Assembly: GCA_043228905.1 (NCBI GenBank)
Contig: JBHGNT010000001.1
Span: 18,724,001-18,788,000 of the forward strand
Origin: Azolla caroliniana
Lineage: Eukaryota; Polypodiophyta
Length of the DNA stretch: 64,000 nt
Reading direction: 5' to 3'
Shown: in pieces, positions 42,465 to 54,493 of the stretch
How the letters are laid out: each line of letters starts with the position of its first letter
How positions within the stretch are numbered: the stretch's first letter is position 1
Program-made: the position numbers and the translations under genes
Notes under the pieces: model-generated
Told to the model about the DNA's origin: nothing
The model's database searches: none
Seen by the model: only the letters and a program-made list of their open reading frames with translations

Positions 42465-42990
42465 TATATATAATGTCCATACATCCATTTTGTGTGTGTG
42501 TGTATGCTCTTGTTTTCTGGTACATAGTTTGAGGAGTGTAACAAAAATGAATATGTGTTGTGCTGTCAGTCTATCACGCATGCATATGTATTTCGCTGGC
42601 ATGTGCTTGCTTGCTTCTATTCTATTCTATTCTATTCACTGTTCAGTGAGAGTGCGAGTGAGACTGAGCGTGAGAGTGCATGTGTGTCACGTATGTGTGC
42701 ATGTATGCATGCATGTACATATGTGAAACGGATTATGATGTGATATAGAGGGGATTGGTTTCATACGTGTTAACAGGAGGCGTTCCTATGGGGAGAGGGA
42801 GAGGGAGGGGGTGGGGGGAGTTTCTTTTGGCTCTCTCACAACACACACACACACACACACACAATGAGAATGAGAATGAGAATGAGAATGAGATGAGTCG
42901 GGTAAGGTAGGGTAGGGTCGGGTTGGGTTGGATGGCACGCGTGTTTATCTCTCACACACACATACACACTCTCTCCCTCTCCCTCTCTTC
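42171..42990 (+). repeat. microsatellite cluster upstream of the F-box gene
   Basis: Several distinct simple repeats occur within about 800 bp: ATGG units (42171-42202), TG (42219-42241), CATA then TA (42431-42472), TTCTA (42615-42637), CA (42840-42863) and GAATGA (42863-42897). A GA/GGGAGA tract lies near 42795. No gene is seen. Confidence 0.9.
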
Positions 42991-44339
42991 AGGATTTAGT
43001 GGCGAGGATTCCTATCGACTTAAAACAAGGAAAAGGGGGGCGGGGCGTATGTATGTATAATAAAAGGCAACGGCAAGGTTAAGTCTCTAGAGTTGTAATT
43101 AGAGAGAGGAGTGGTGAGGTTTGAAACAATATTGTTGTGCCATGGAGGGAGGGGTATTTATTATGTTTGTGACTCTCGTCTTTCTTTGTCACTAAGCGTG
43201 ACCTTAAACCCATATGTGGCCTAAAGATTTTGCCCTTTCGTCATCACCCCATAAGAGAGAAGAAGGGTGGCTTATTAACTACTCCATCTACCACATTCGA
43301 CAATTCATGAAACAAGGCACCATCTTCTTGCCAAAGTAGCACATGTAATATTATCTCGTAAAGGTTGGCCATGTGCATTTCGGTAAATTATGAACAAACA
43401 CCAGGTGTAAGTTTCCCTATTGTGTGCATAACCAACAATCAAATATCTTTGGACCCTTGGAGTTTCTAATTCGGGTTCAATGAGGGAATTTTGGGTAAAT
43501 AATGAGCACTTATAGTTTTGGGAATGTAAAGAAGAAAACTTTAGTGATATTTTTGAGTTTCTTCCTATTGTATGCCCAATGATGAAAGAACTTTGATGTT
43601 TATTATGATAATCCAATCTCTTGATTATTCACTTCACCCTTGTGCAATATGCCCACTACATGATAAAAATGCTTGAAGTGATCAATTGACGAGATTCAAA
43701 ATTCATGGTGAGTATGTTAATTTTATTTGGTGGAAAACACATACATACACTAACATCTATAACAAAATTCGCGAATGTCCCAATGAATCAAAGTAAATGG
43801 TGATTGGAAGCAAGTTAGGAGCACATACATTAAGTATCCCATTGTTGACATTAAAAAGTGTCCTACCAGTAATAATCTCCACATCATCCAAAATCAAATC
43901 CTTTATTGCAATACCCACACTCGCCCGCATATGATTATTGCAATCATCAAGGACCAAAGCATATCATACCTAGACAACATTAATTTTCCAACAAGTAGAT
44001 TTGCCATTGCAATATGCCATTTAATCGTTCATTGCTTCTCAAAACTCTCTTTTAGTGTTATTGTTTCATCGTTAAGCAAGGATCTTTACACGCAAAACAA
44101 CAATTATATGTGTTGTTTGGGCAATTATAGCATTGATGGATTCATACCCCTTGGCTCCCTTAATGTAATTGCCATTTGATAAATTATATGGTTGATTCCT
44201 GTAAGAAGTTGATAAGTTGAATTGAGTCTAGTCGCTTAATAGAATATCTGTTTGCTATACTCTATGTCTATCTCGTAGAGTGTTTGATCTTTTACTGCGT
44301 ACCATAAGTAACCAATCAGTTATAGGCAGGACAACAGTC
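42991..44339. other. unassigned intergenic sequence with minus-strand coding-like fragments
   Basis: Minus-strand readings at 43305-43616 and 43757-43957 look protein-like but are short and match nothing I can name. They may be remnants of an unrecognised gene or transposon. Confidence 0.25.
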
Positions 44340-45110
44340 CACCAAGGGGGGTGTTTGAAGATCTAGACAATGACACTATGTCTTACCCTTACCCTAGGTA
44401 CAATGACAAAGTTGACGCCAAGGCGCATATACACGCTTTCCTAACGATGTGGTAGGCCAACCACGTCTCACAACAATTAGTCGAGGCCGATGTGAATGCG
44501 TCGAAGATCGCCGAGTTCAATTTGTGTCTGGAAGGACAAGCGACAAACTAGCATTCACAACACAAGTTGGTAGAGTTTTGGGACTTCTAGCAATTGAAAG
44601 AAAAATTCATCCATCGACAAATTCCACAACACAAACTAATGAGCTAATTATACGCAGTATATCAAGAATCATAGGAGATTGTCTCACAATTGGTCATTCA
44701 GTTCCAAAATATGAGGTGGCAGTAGTTGTGCCCACCCCTAGTGGAGGAGCTAAAGAAACGTTTTTGTCGGCCCTTCCGAAGCCGCTTCGAACGACCTTAG
44801 CGGCCGTCGATTTTGCAGAAAAATCAGGATGAGAGGGTACTAATCATGGGCAATGCACCAATTCTATGCGGTATATCAAGAAGCATAGGAGACGATCCCG
44901 CAATTGATCATTCGGTTCCAAAATCTGAGGTGGCAGTTGCCGTGCCCACCCCTAGTGGAGCTAAAAGAAATGTTTTTGTCCACCCTTTCGGAGCCGCTTC
45001 GAACGACCTTGGCAGTCGTCGATTGCATAGAAAAATTAGGACAGAGGGTACTAATCATGGACAATGCACCAATTCTAGTGAAAGTAGAGGAAAACTAAGG
45101 CGTTTGACGA
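44340..45110 (+). pseudogene. Ty3/gypsy gag fragment with tandem duplication
   Basis: The plus strand from about 44365 reads LDNDTMSYPYPRYNDKVDAK, HIHAFLTMW, ANHVSQQLVEADVNASKIAE, then the QLKEKF and LRWQ blocks of a Retrotrans_gag domain. A stop follows MW where Gln is usual. The stretch from about 44648 to 44865 (AVYQES through LIMGNAP) is repeated from about 44864 to 45090 with roughly 85-90% similarity. No LTR belongs to it here. Confidence 0.75.
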
Positions 45111-45169
45111 TTTACACTAACACAATAAAGAAAAGCTATTCGACGTCGGTAAGCCGGACTTAGTGTTTC

Positions 45170-45450
45170 TGTTGAGAGTCGAACTCAACTTCCCATAGAG
45201 ATAGGTTTCACACTAGTTCATGGAGATACTGGGCTAGTTTTGTAAATAGTTGAAAGGGCATTTGCCCTAGCCTAGTTGGTACTTAAACCAATGTTTTTGT
45301 AACTTAGTCATTGTTGGATGTAATATATAGTTTATTGTTATAGTTCTGTTTGTTTGTCTGTCTCTCTCTCATTCTCTCTCTTGTCTCACGTGCACATACA
45401 CACACACACATAGTCCTTCCGATGTACAAAATCACTCTTGATTCTTAACA
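45170..45450 (+). repeat. 5' LTR of copia-C
   Basis: 281 bp starting TGTTGAGAGTCGAACTCAAC and ending GATTCTTAACA, with a CT-rich tract near 45360. It is preceded by GTTTC, the presumed target duplication whose partner is outside the window or lost. Confidence 0.85.
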
Positions 45451-45463
45451 TGGAATTAGAGCG
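45451..45463 (+). other. primer-binding site of copia-C (degenerate)
   Basis: TGGAATTAGAGCG follows the LTR directly and differs from TGGTATCAGAGCG at two positions. Confidence 0.7.
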
Positions 45464-45591
45464 TGTGGTAGCTTGATCCAAGCCCATCCATCGCCTTCAT
45501 GTGTGTCGTGCTCAAGCTAACAGAGAACCAACTGATCACTGCAGCAACGATTTCTGCACAACTCACATCAAGAGTAGAATAAATTCAACAA

Positions 45592-46600
45592 TGAATACCC
45601 AGATGGGAAGCACTCTTCCTATCGAGAAGCTTGATAGAACAAACTTCGCATCTTGGGAGTACAAATGTATCAGTACCTTGTCAGACAAGGTTACTAGAGC
45701 TACATCGAGGGAGCTCACGAAACGCAACCCAACCTGACACACGTTGGCTACCTAGCGTGGGAGCAGGTTGCGAGCCGTGTGTTGTACTGCCTTGCGTCAT
45801 GCGTTCATGACCACATGCTAGGCTATATTCGAGATTCGAAAACATCGAAAGAAGCTTGGGGAAATCTCAAGAAGATTTTTGCGGCCAATACGGCTGCACA
45901 AAAGCTCCAACTTTGACAGGAGCTAAACAACATGCAATAGAGGGACATGTCGATCACCGGCTATACCTTGAAGATCAAGGAGTTGTGCGATGCCCTCGGT
46001 TCGTTTAATGTCATAATCGATGATGATGAAATGATGTAAATATGCCTCGGAGGCTTGGCACCTCGATTCGGCACGATCAGATCAGCTATTCTTGCGAGGG
46101 AGAACCCTCCTTCCTTTTTTGACCTTCAATTGATTTTGTTGATTGAAGAAAATCATGTTCGACAAAGGAACAATGCGCCTGATGATCAGATGCTCTACTC
46201 ACAACCGGATGATAGAAGAGGATTCGGCCGTGGAAACAGAGGTCGGCTTGGACAAGGCCGACACAATCAACCGACACAAGAGCATACCTTCCATCAATGG
46301 CAAGAGGACAGAAACAATCCTAGAGAGTTCGGCGAAAGGGGGAGCCACCCCGTTGAACCAAGCAATCGTAACAACCCAATTGAATGCGGGCATTGTGGAA
46401 AACACGACCATTATGAAGAGGAGTGCCAAAAAAAGGTACGAGACTTGGCTTCAACAAGCCGACAACCCACGAACTACGCTTCGAATTCCGACTACGACGA
46501 TCGTGGCGGGATGTTTGTAATGAGGCATGAAGCACATTCGATGACGACACAGGCCTCAACTAGCACCTCTTCTTTAGATAGCATATGGGTTTGTTGACTC
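45592..46600 (+). pseudogene. copia-C gag
   Basis: Starts ATG 45592 (MNTQMGSTLPIEKLDRTNFA). It has a frameshift at about residue 26 and stops near 45917, 45940 and 46037. It is open from 46055 to 46597, including a canonical zinc knuckle CGHCGKHDHYEEEC (about 46384-46425). Confidence 0.82.
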
Positions 46601-47150
46601 GGGAGCATCCAATCACATGACGTCCCATGAAGATTGGTTCCGAGAATTACGAAAGCCTGATCGACCCGGGTATGTCGAAACCGGTGATGATACGACTCAC
46701 CCAATTTAGCATGTTGGAAATGTTCCATTCGGAAATGACGGTAAACAAACCTACCTCAAGAACGTATTGCATGTCCCAACCATCATGAAAAACCTGGTCT
46801 GGGTCGGCCAAATCGTCGAACAAGGTATGCAAGTACGATTCAATAATGAAGGGTGCTTCATCGAAAAGGACGATCAAATCATAATGCATGGTCGTCGAGA
46901 AGGCAGAATGTTCATCCTCGAATCAGAAGAGGTGAAATAGGCTATGTTCGTGAAAGGTCTTAAAGTCGAAACTGACTTGAAACTATGGCACAAGAGAATC
47001 AACCACATCAATCTTCAAAAGCTCTAGAACATGCAGTCAAAAGGAGTCGTAATCGGACTTTCGACATTTATTGAGAAGGAGATTACGGGCATATGCGAGG
47101 CATGCTAGTTCGGAAAACAACGCCGACATCCATTTCCAAAAGAGAGGAAT
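46601..47150 (+). pseudogene. copia-C protease and integrase finger
   Basis: FVDSGASNHMTSH (DSGA site) follows gag after a frame change. Stops occur at 46707-46709 (Gln in the homologue at 49982), near 46938, near 47026 and at 47107-47109. The finger LWHKRINHINL and CEAC is readable. Confidence 0.8.
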
Positions 47151-48016
47151 GTGATCAAAGGGATCCTGGATGTAGTACATTCAGATGTGTGGGAACCATC
47201 CCCCACAGCAAGATTCGGTGGTTGCCGATATTATGTCACATTCATCGATGACTTCTCTAGGCATACTTGGCTCTACCCGATGAAACAGAAGAGCGAAGTG
47301 TTCAACCATTTCCAAAGGTTAAAAAACAAAGTCGAAAACGCCACGGATCAACATGTACGATGCCTTCGATCGGATGGAGGCAAAGAATATTTTTCGGACG
47401 AGTTTACGACACATCTCCAAAAGGAAAGAATACGACGAGAATTTTCGTGTCGCCATACACCTCAGCAAAATGGTGTAGCCGAACGGAAGAATTGGCACAT
47501 CATAGAGGTTGCACGGGCAATGATGAATGAGAAGAACCTGCCGAAATCGTACTGGGCAGAAGCGGTGAACACGACCGTATATCTTATGAATAGATGTACA
47601 ACCTTTGGGGTACACGACGTAACCCCTCATGAGAAGTTTTTTGGAAAGCAGCCGGATTTATCACATGTCCGGATTTTCAGCTCAATCGCCTACGTGCATA
47701 TTCCCAACGAAACGCGACAAAAGCTTGACCCGAAGTCGGTGAAATGTATCCTCATAGGATACTCGCTCGAAAATGCTCGAGAAAGTCAAGATGTCGTTTT
47801 CGACAAGTCCACATCATGGTACCCACCAGAAACAACTTCGACTCTGACTCCGCTCGACCTGGAATCCGCTGAAATGGAGATAGAAGACGAAGATCGGCTC
47901 ACGCGCATGTTCGAAGAAAGCCCGATTATGACATGGATTAGTGGACCACAGGAGCCCCTGAGTGACCAAAGCACATTTCGGCTGAGTCCGAAACTTAACA
48001 AAGGGAAGGCCAAGAT
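47151..48016 (+). CDS. copia-C integrase core (open)
   Basis: 288 open residues up to the copia-D border. They show VVHSDVWEPSPTARFGG (first Asp), FIDDFSRHTWLYPM, CLRSDGGKEYFSDEF (second Asp), NGVAERKNWHI (Glu), then KCILIGYSLENA and DVVFDKSTSWY. All catalytic residues are kept. The reading then runs a few codons into the copia-D LTR (VGIKG), which is not native sequence. Confidence 0.85.
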
Positions 48017-48253
48017 TGTTGGCATAAAAGGCCGACTCCTTCCAAATTGTATTTGTCCGAGTGTGAACTCGTTAATACTCGTTAATAAGTTAGGGCTTAG
48101 TATATAAGTGAATACCTAACATTGTAATGAAAGATGACGAGAAGAGTATTGCATCTCTGAGCTAGAACGAAGTAATGAGAAGCTTTCCATTAAAGCTCGA
48201 TCGACTGTCTAAGTCTCGATTCACTGTATTTTCTGTGTGTTGTTTTCTGTGCA
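48017..48253 (+). repeat. 5' LTR of copia-D, left part
   Basis: 237 bp matching 61777-62003 except for small indels, such as a doubled CTCGTTAATA segment near 48070. It continues at 56635. Confidence 0.88.
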
Positions 48254-48646
48254 TGTTGAGAATCAAGCTCAACTTGGTCTAGTGTGTGAACTCACCTTGA
48301 GAGTGAATAGACACTCCAACGTTCAAGAGTCACCATTATGTCACCACTTTGTATTCTAGCATTTGGTATGAATCATAGAATCATATTCTATGACACATAG
48401 CTTATGAGCTTTCACATTCCCCATGCTCCATGAGTCTTTTAGTTAATGAAGAGAGAGGGTGACTATATAAAGCACCCTCCTCCCACCTTGTATAATGTTG
48501 AGTCTTTCTCCTTTGTTAATATACTTTACCTTGCGTATTCTTTGTGTCTTACTCCTTGTCTCTCTCTCTCTCACACTCTCTCTCTCATAAACACACACAG
48601 TTCATATCTATTCCGCTACACAAAATCCATCTCTTGATTCTTTACA
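48254..48646 (+). repeat. 5' LTR of copia-B'
   Basis: 393 bp, tip TGTTGAGAATCAAGCTCAAC, TATA box GACTATATAAAGCACC near 48460. The primer site TGGTATCATAGC (48647-48658) has one mismatch from consensus. Confidence 0.92.
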
Positions 48647-48799
48647 TGGTATCATAGCAGTTTGGTAGCTCCATCTAGCCCATCCGCGTGTGTTGAGCTC
48701 TACGCCGATGTTCAAGAAGAACCAACTCATCGCTATCGTAGCTTCACTACATAGCCCGCATTCGAAGAGAGAAGAAGAAGAGGAAGAAGAATAGACATA

Positions 48800-50860
48800 A
48801 TGAATACTCAAATGGGGAGCGCTCTCCCTACCGAGAAGTTGGATCAAAATAACTTCGCATCTTGGGAGTACAAGATGCACCAATACCTTGTCGGACAAGG
48901 CTATTGGAGCTACATCAAAGGAGCGCACGAAGACCGACCCATCGAAATGGCTCCCAGATATGCAACATGGGAGTAAGCCGCAAGCCTCCTGATGTATTGC
49001 TTGGAGACATGTGTTCACGATCACATGCTTGGCTACATTCGCAAAGCCAAGACGCCAAAGGAGGCATGGGAAAATCTACGAAAGATTTTCGCGGCGAACA
49101 GAACCGCAAGAAGGGTTCAACTCCACTGAGAGTTGAACAACATTCAACAAAGGGACATGTCCATCACGACATACACCTTGAAGATCAAGGAGGTTTGCGA
49201 CTCGCTCGGCTCGATAAGCGTAAATATCGATGATGATGAGATGGTGCAAATATGCCTCGGCGGCCTCACACCACGGTTCGGTACGATGCGAACTGCCGTT
49301 CTAGCAAGGGAGAAATCTCCCTCCTTCTTCGAGCTCCAATCAATGCTATTGGTCGAAGACAACCACGTGGGTACAAGGAGCAATGAGTCGGAAGGCCACA
49401 TGCTCTACATGCACTCAAATTGAGGAAGAGGATGCGGACGAGCGAGAGGCCGATTCGGCCAAGGATAAGGCGGACGAGGTCCGACCTACGACAACAACTC
49501 CCAATTTCGGCCACAAAACAGAAGCCAACGAGGAACCTTCGCAAGAAGGGGGAGCTTCCACTCCGGCCCAAGCCGTCAAAACGCAACCGAATGCAGACAT
49601 TGCGGAAAGCTTGGCCACCACGAAGAAGAGTGCCGAAAGAAGATGCGCGAATCGGCTTCCACAAGCTAACAACTCACAAATTATGTGCACAATTCCGACT
49701 ACGAAGAGTATAGCGGAATGTACGGGCATAACTCCGACTACAAAGATCGTGGCGGAATGTATGCACACAACTCCGACCGTGGCGGAATGTTCATGATGAA
49801 ACATAGAGCAAACTCTATGTCGGCCTCTACCTCAACTAGTGCCCTCAATCCGGAGGACGTATGGTTTGTTGACTCCAGAGCCTCAAACCATATGACATCT
49901 CATAAAGAATGGTTTCTCGAACTTCGAGAGACGGAGCAACCCGGTTATGTTGAAACCGGAGATGACACTACGCACCCGATTCAGCACATCGGCAAGGTTC
50001 CGTTCGACGAAAGAGGTAAGCAAACATACATTAAAAATGTCTTGTATGTTCACACCATCACGAAGAACTTGGCCTCAGTTGGCCAAATGGTTGAGCAAGG
50101 GATGCAAGTATGATTCGACCAAGAAGGGTGCTTCATCGAAAAAGAGGGCTGAATCATTGCGTGCGGAAGAAGAGAGGGCCGGATGTTCATTCTCGATTCA
50201 CACGAGATGAAATCCGCCATGTTCACAAAAAGCACGAAAGGCGACTCCTACATAGAGCTATGGCACAAGCGAATCGGCCACATCAATCTCAACAAACTCA
50301 AAGAAATGAAATCAAAAGGAGTCGTCATCAAACTCCCGACATTCAAAGAGAAGGAGATTGAAGGTGTATGCGAAGCGTGCCAATTCGGCAAGGAACACCG
50401 ACACCCATTCCCGAAAGAGCGGAACGTGAGCAAAGGTCTACTTGACATAGTCCATTCCAACGTATGGGGATCGGCGCAGATGGCTACATTCGGCGGATGC
50501 CGATATTACGTGCTCTTCATCAACGGCTTCTCTAGGCACACGTGGCTCTATCCGATGCGGCAAAAGAGCGAAGTGTTCGAACACTTCCAAAGGTTTAAAA
50601 ACGAAGTCGAAAAAGCCACCGGTCGTCATGTACGATGCCTTCGATCGGATGGCGGCAAGGAGTACTTCTCGAACGATTTCACGGCGTATCTCCGAAAGGA
50701 AGGAATTCGGTGAGAATTCACTTGCCGACACACTCCGCAACAAAACGGAATAGCCAAGCACAAAAATTGGCACATCCTCGAAGTAGCGCGGGCCATGATG
50801 AACGAGAAGCATATGCCCAAGTCATATTGGGCTGAAGCTGCAAATACGGCCGGTTACCTA
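48800..50860 (+). pseudogene. copia-B' gag-protease-integrase
   Basis: One frame can be followed from ATG 48800 to about 50860 through at least seven stops. The gag matches copia-B. The zinc knuckle CRHCGKLGHHEEEC lies near 49590-49640. The protease reads WFVDSRASNHMTSH, so the DSGA motif is DSRA with Gly replaced by Arg. The integrase has LWHKRIGHINL, CEACQFGKEHRH, VHSNVWGS (first Asp is Asn) and SDGGKEYF. Stops at 50111-50113 and 50711-50713 fall where homologues have CGA. Confidence 0.87.
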
Positions 50861-51890
50861 ATGAACTGGTGCACAACATCCGGAGTGCACGAGGTCATTC
50901 CGCATGAAAAATACTTCGGATATTCGGCGCGATAACATACGTGCACATACCCGACGAAAAGCGGCCAAAGCTAGATCCAAAGTCGGAGAAATGTATCCTC
51001 GTAGGATACTCACTCGAACAAAAGGGGTACAAATGCTATAACCTATCTACCCAAAAAGTTCGAGTAAGTTGAGACGTCGTGTTCGATGAATCCGAATCCT
51101 GGTATGCACCAGAGAAGATTCCGACTTCGACCCTGATCGACGCAGAACCGGCCGAACAAGAGCGAGAAGGTGGAGATCTCCTCGAAGACATGTTCGAAGC
51201 TAGCTTGATTACCACAAGGCTAAGTGGGCCACAAGAGCCCTCGAGCGATCAAAGCACATCACAGCCTAGCCCGAAGATGGACAAAGGCAAGGCAAAAATG
51301 ACGGAATACGAAGATGATGAGTCGACTCACTCACTCGACAGTGAGTTCGGCGGCTTCGATGTACCAATCGGAACTAAGAAAGTCCTCATCTCTGCAAATG
51401 AAAAGCTCTATCACTCCACCGGTGAAAAGAATTTGATCAGCCGATTTGGCTACAACGACTACATGGCATATCACTATGCCTTTATGATGAAGGTGGCGAC
51501 ATTACGCGAGTCGGAAACATTTTCCGAAGCAGCCAAGGATCCGCGATGGATCGAAGCCATGAACGAGGAGATGTAGGCACTACTCAAGAACGAGACGTGG
51601 GATCTCGTTCCCACCTCACCACACAAAAAGGCAATCAGATGTAGATGGATTTACAAAGTGAAGTACAACGCCAACAGTTCCGTCAACCGCTACAAAGCGT
51701 GACTCGTAGCGAAAGGCTACGCCCAAACGCATGGAGTTGACTACAAGGAGACCTTTGCCCCGGTGGCAAATATGACGACAGTACAGACCGTAATTGCACT
51801 TGCTGTGGCGAAAGGGTGGCACCTGCATCAAATGGACGTTAAGAACACCTTTCTACAAGGAGAATGAGAAGAGGTGGTGTACATGATACA
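50861..51890 (+). pseudogene. copia-B' integrase tail, linker and RT start
   Basis: A small deletion near 50915 shifts the frame. 51079-51575 is open (FDESESWYAPEK, acidic linker, then LISRFGYNDYMAYHYAFM). A TAG after EEM (51573-51575) precedes KNETWDLVP. RT fingers follow (KVKYNANSSVNRYKA, stop, LVAKGYAQTHG, WHLHQMDVKNTFLQGE). At about 51905 it jumps to RNase H, so the YVDD palm is deleted. Confidence 0.85.
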
Positions 51891-52536
51891 ACCACCCGGC
51901 TTCAACTTGAGCACCCATCTGACAGTTATCCGGCCGGTCTCCTTAGCCAATTCATGCAAACACCGCGTGATACTCACTTGGATTGCGTTAAAGGAGTTCT
52001 ACGATACGTGAGCGGCACAATGGATTGCGACATCCTCTACAAGACCCCGATGCCAATACGACTCGAGGGGTACACAGACGCCGATTGGGTCGGCTACAAA
52101 GCCGATAGAAGATCAACCTCTGGCTTTGTTTTTTCCCTCGACAGTAGAGCAATATCCTGGAGCAGCAAAAAGCAACCAACCGTCGCTCTTTCAAGCACAG
52201 AGGCGGAATAAAGGGGCACGAAAGTGGCCGCATGTGAAGCCGTATGGCTCAAAAGGATACTCAAGGATCTGGGCGTACCCATAAAGGATATGACTTCCCT
52301 TTACTGTGACAACATGAGCAGTATCTATCTGGCTCGGAACCCAGTGTTTCAAGCAGGGACAAAGCACATCGAAGTGCACTATCACTTCATCCGAGAGCGC
52401 GTTCTAGCTGGCGATGTCGACCTACAACACATTAGCACAAATCTTCAAATGGCCGACATCTTCACTAAAGCCTTAAGAGCCGACAAGCTATGGCAATTAA
52501 TGACCGATCTCGGATTGACGATCCCTGACCTACCAA
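51891..52536 (+). pseudogene. copia-B' RNase H
   Basis: TPRDTHLDCVKGVLRYVSG, EGYTDADWVGYKADRRSTSG, KKQPTVALSSTEAE then a stop, then YCDNMSSIYLARNP, HIEVHYHFIRERVL and FTKALRADKLWQL. Its last 130 bp are repeated at 55800-55937. Confidence 0.87.
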
Positions 52537-52541
52537 ATGTG

Positions 52542-53620
52542 CTTTAGGACTAGAAAACCTTTATTTTGGAATCCTCTGGTGCGAACAAGTGATGACATGA
52601 TGTTAGGGCAGCTTAAGGGCCTGGCATGGGGAAAGTTGGCGCAGACAGGGCTTCACTCTATAGACGATTGGAGACGCATGGTTTCTCCAAGGGGACGCCA
52701 GGAGGACCCATTCCCTCCCCTCAAGGGAGCTATGAAAATGCGGAGACTAATAATTGAGGCAGTTGATAGGGTTCCAATGGGGGATGTGCGAGAAGATGCA
52801 TGGTTCGGTCTCTTTGATGAGGCTAGAATGGTTAAGTTGGTGAATGGTGTGAGTGGATCAGGAAGAGATACATTTTTTGGGGAGAGGTAGAGTAGGGGCA
52901 CTTGGCACCCAGTTCGAGTGGTGGCGGAGGTTGATAACATCTGGAAGATAGGCCTAGATGTTACTAAGGTGGAACCCCATTAGAAGTTATGGGTATATGG
53001 TTCTTGTCCCCTCGTTGAACTAGAATGGGACCCAAGGGATTTCAGGTGGAAACATGGTGGCAAACTCTACCACTTCTTCGAATATAGCACTAAATTGAGG
53101 CGGACTTTACAACTACAGCTCGATGGTCCCCTTCGTAATGGATGGCGATCACTGGGCATCCCTAACGAGGTGCTCATTACCTTTTGGAATGGTCTCTGGC
53201 GTCTCCACATGCCTGAAAAAATCAAGCTCTTTTGATGGTAGATTGGTCATAATGTGGTTCCCGTTGGCGAATGGCTAGGTAAAAGTGGGGGCCCGATAGG
53301 TTGCCCACTTTGCTCTTCACCTATTGAGTCTCTAAGACATTGTCTTTGGGATTTCCCTCAAGCTCAAAAGGTATGGGATAGAGTCACTTGCCTCCTTGCG
53401 GCATGTGATGTGGATGGAATAGCATCGTGGAGTGTTGCAGCATGGATTGACCACTCGGCTGATAGGTGGACATACGCCTTCAATGCAGATAGTTGGTGCT
53501 ATGTATGCACGAGAGGCAAAATCGTCAAGATCCGCTTCGAGAGAGCTTTGTTGTTCGCATCCCCTAGGTTCCTGGAAATTTGGAGGTTGATCGGAGGGTT
53601 CATCTTGTGGTATGTCTAGA
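52542..53620 (+). pseudogene. LINE (L1-type) RT C-terminal and zf-RVT fragment
   Basis: Plus-strand readings LFWNPLVRTSDDMMLGQLKG, then EVLITFWNGLWRLHMPEKIK, then GCPLCSSPIESLRHCLWDFP followed by AQKVWDR. The last is the CPxC...HC zinc-binding (zf-RVT) domain found after the RT in plant LINEs. Stops interrupt the WR positions. The fragment ends near VLWYV at 53619. The 68-bp repeat copies its first bases. Confidence 0.75.
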
Positions 53621-54010
53621 AAGCACGATGCTTCAAGGTTTTCCAAGATCTGGTACAACCCCTAGAGGAAGTGATCATGGATATATGGTTCGCGTTGTCG
53701 TGTGGTTTTTCACACACGATATGAAAACTAGTAAAATAATTATTTACGATTAGCTTAATATATGGATATGGAAAGATAGATGTGTTCAAGAGCTTCATAG
53801 CGTATTTTACTACGCATAAAACTGATAAACAAGTATCAAGTTATGTGAGTGTGAAGTTTAAAGAAAAGAAAAGACAAGACAAAACTGTGAGATATCTCAC
53901 ATAGATAGGACAACATTGGAACCCAGAATATATAAGGGAAACCAAAACATATTCATTCTATCAATGTGTGGAGCATAGAATGTTCAAGGTGACTTGGGCT
54001 ACACTATGTG
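53621..54010. other. unassigned AT-rich part of the patchwork
   Basis: No gene or repeat can be supported. Confidence 0.25.
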
Positions 54011-54435
54011 GTGTGCACGCTTCGGGCATACGCGTGTATGCATGAAATGCTTCGAGCATACGCGCGTGTGCATGGCCGTGTGGACGTTTTCGAACGTACG
54101 CGTGCATGGACGTCTTCGGATGTACGCGTGTGTGCAAGTTTCGGGCATACACGTGAACGTTTCGGACACGCTTCGGGCATACGCGTGTATGCATGAAACG
54201 GTTCGAGCGTATGTGCGTGTGCATGGCCGCATGGACGTTTTCAAACGTACGCGCGCATGGACGTCTTCGGATGTACGCGCGTGTGCAAGTTTCGAGCGTA
54301 CGCGTGGATGTTTCGGACGGATGCGTATGTGTGCACGCGTGTGTGCGCACGCGTGGATGCGTACACTACGGCGCGGTTGAGACTTTTGTGCGTGGATGCG
54401 TACACTACGGCGCGGTCGGGACGCACGTACGGATT
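54011..54435 (+). repeat. CG-rich 151-bp tandem repeat
   Basis: CGCTTCGGGCATACGCGTGT occurs at 54018 and 54169, an exact period of 151 bp, and the following 140 bp match with substitutions. A smaller duplicated GCGTGGATGCGTACACTACG pair lies near 54350 and 54391. The sequence is dense in CpG and alternating purine-pyrimidine (CGCGTGTGTG) steps. It is flanked on both sides by AT-rich DNA. Translations in any frame are Cys/Arg/His-rich artefacts. Confidence 0.9.
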
Positions 54436-54493
54436 GCGCACGAGCTAAACTTTATGGATGATTGTGTCATTTGGCCGAATTATACGGACAATC

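Larger units (their letters stand above)
45170..48016 (+). mobile_element. copia-C element, 5' portion (Ty1/copia)
   Basis: A 5' LTR (45170-45450), primer site, gag, protease and integrase are present. The element is cut at 48016 by copia-D. The right half is not found after copia-D within the window. Its proteins are close relatives of copia-B, but the LTR is distinct apart from the hairpin tip. Confidence 0.85.

Noticed and set aside
54008-54448. Six overlapping Cys/His/Arg-rich ORFs on both strands suggesting zinc-finger proteins.
   Set aside because: They are translations of the CG-rich 151-bp tandem repeat in several frames.
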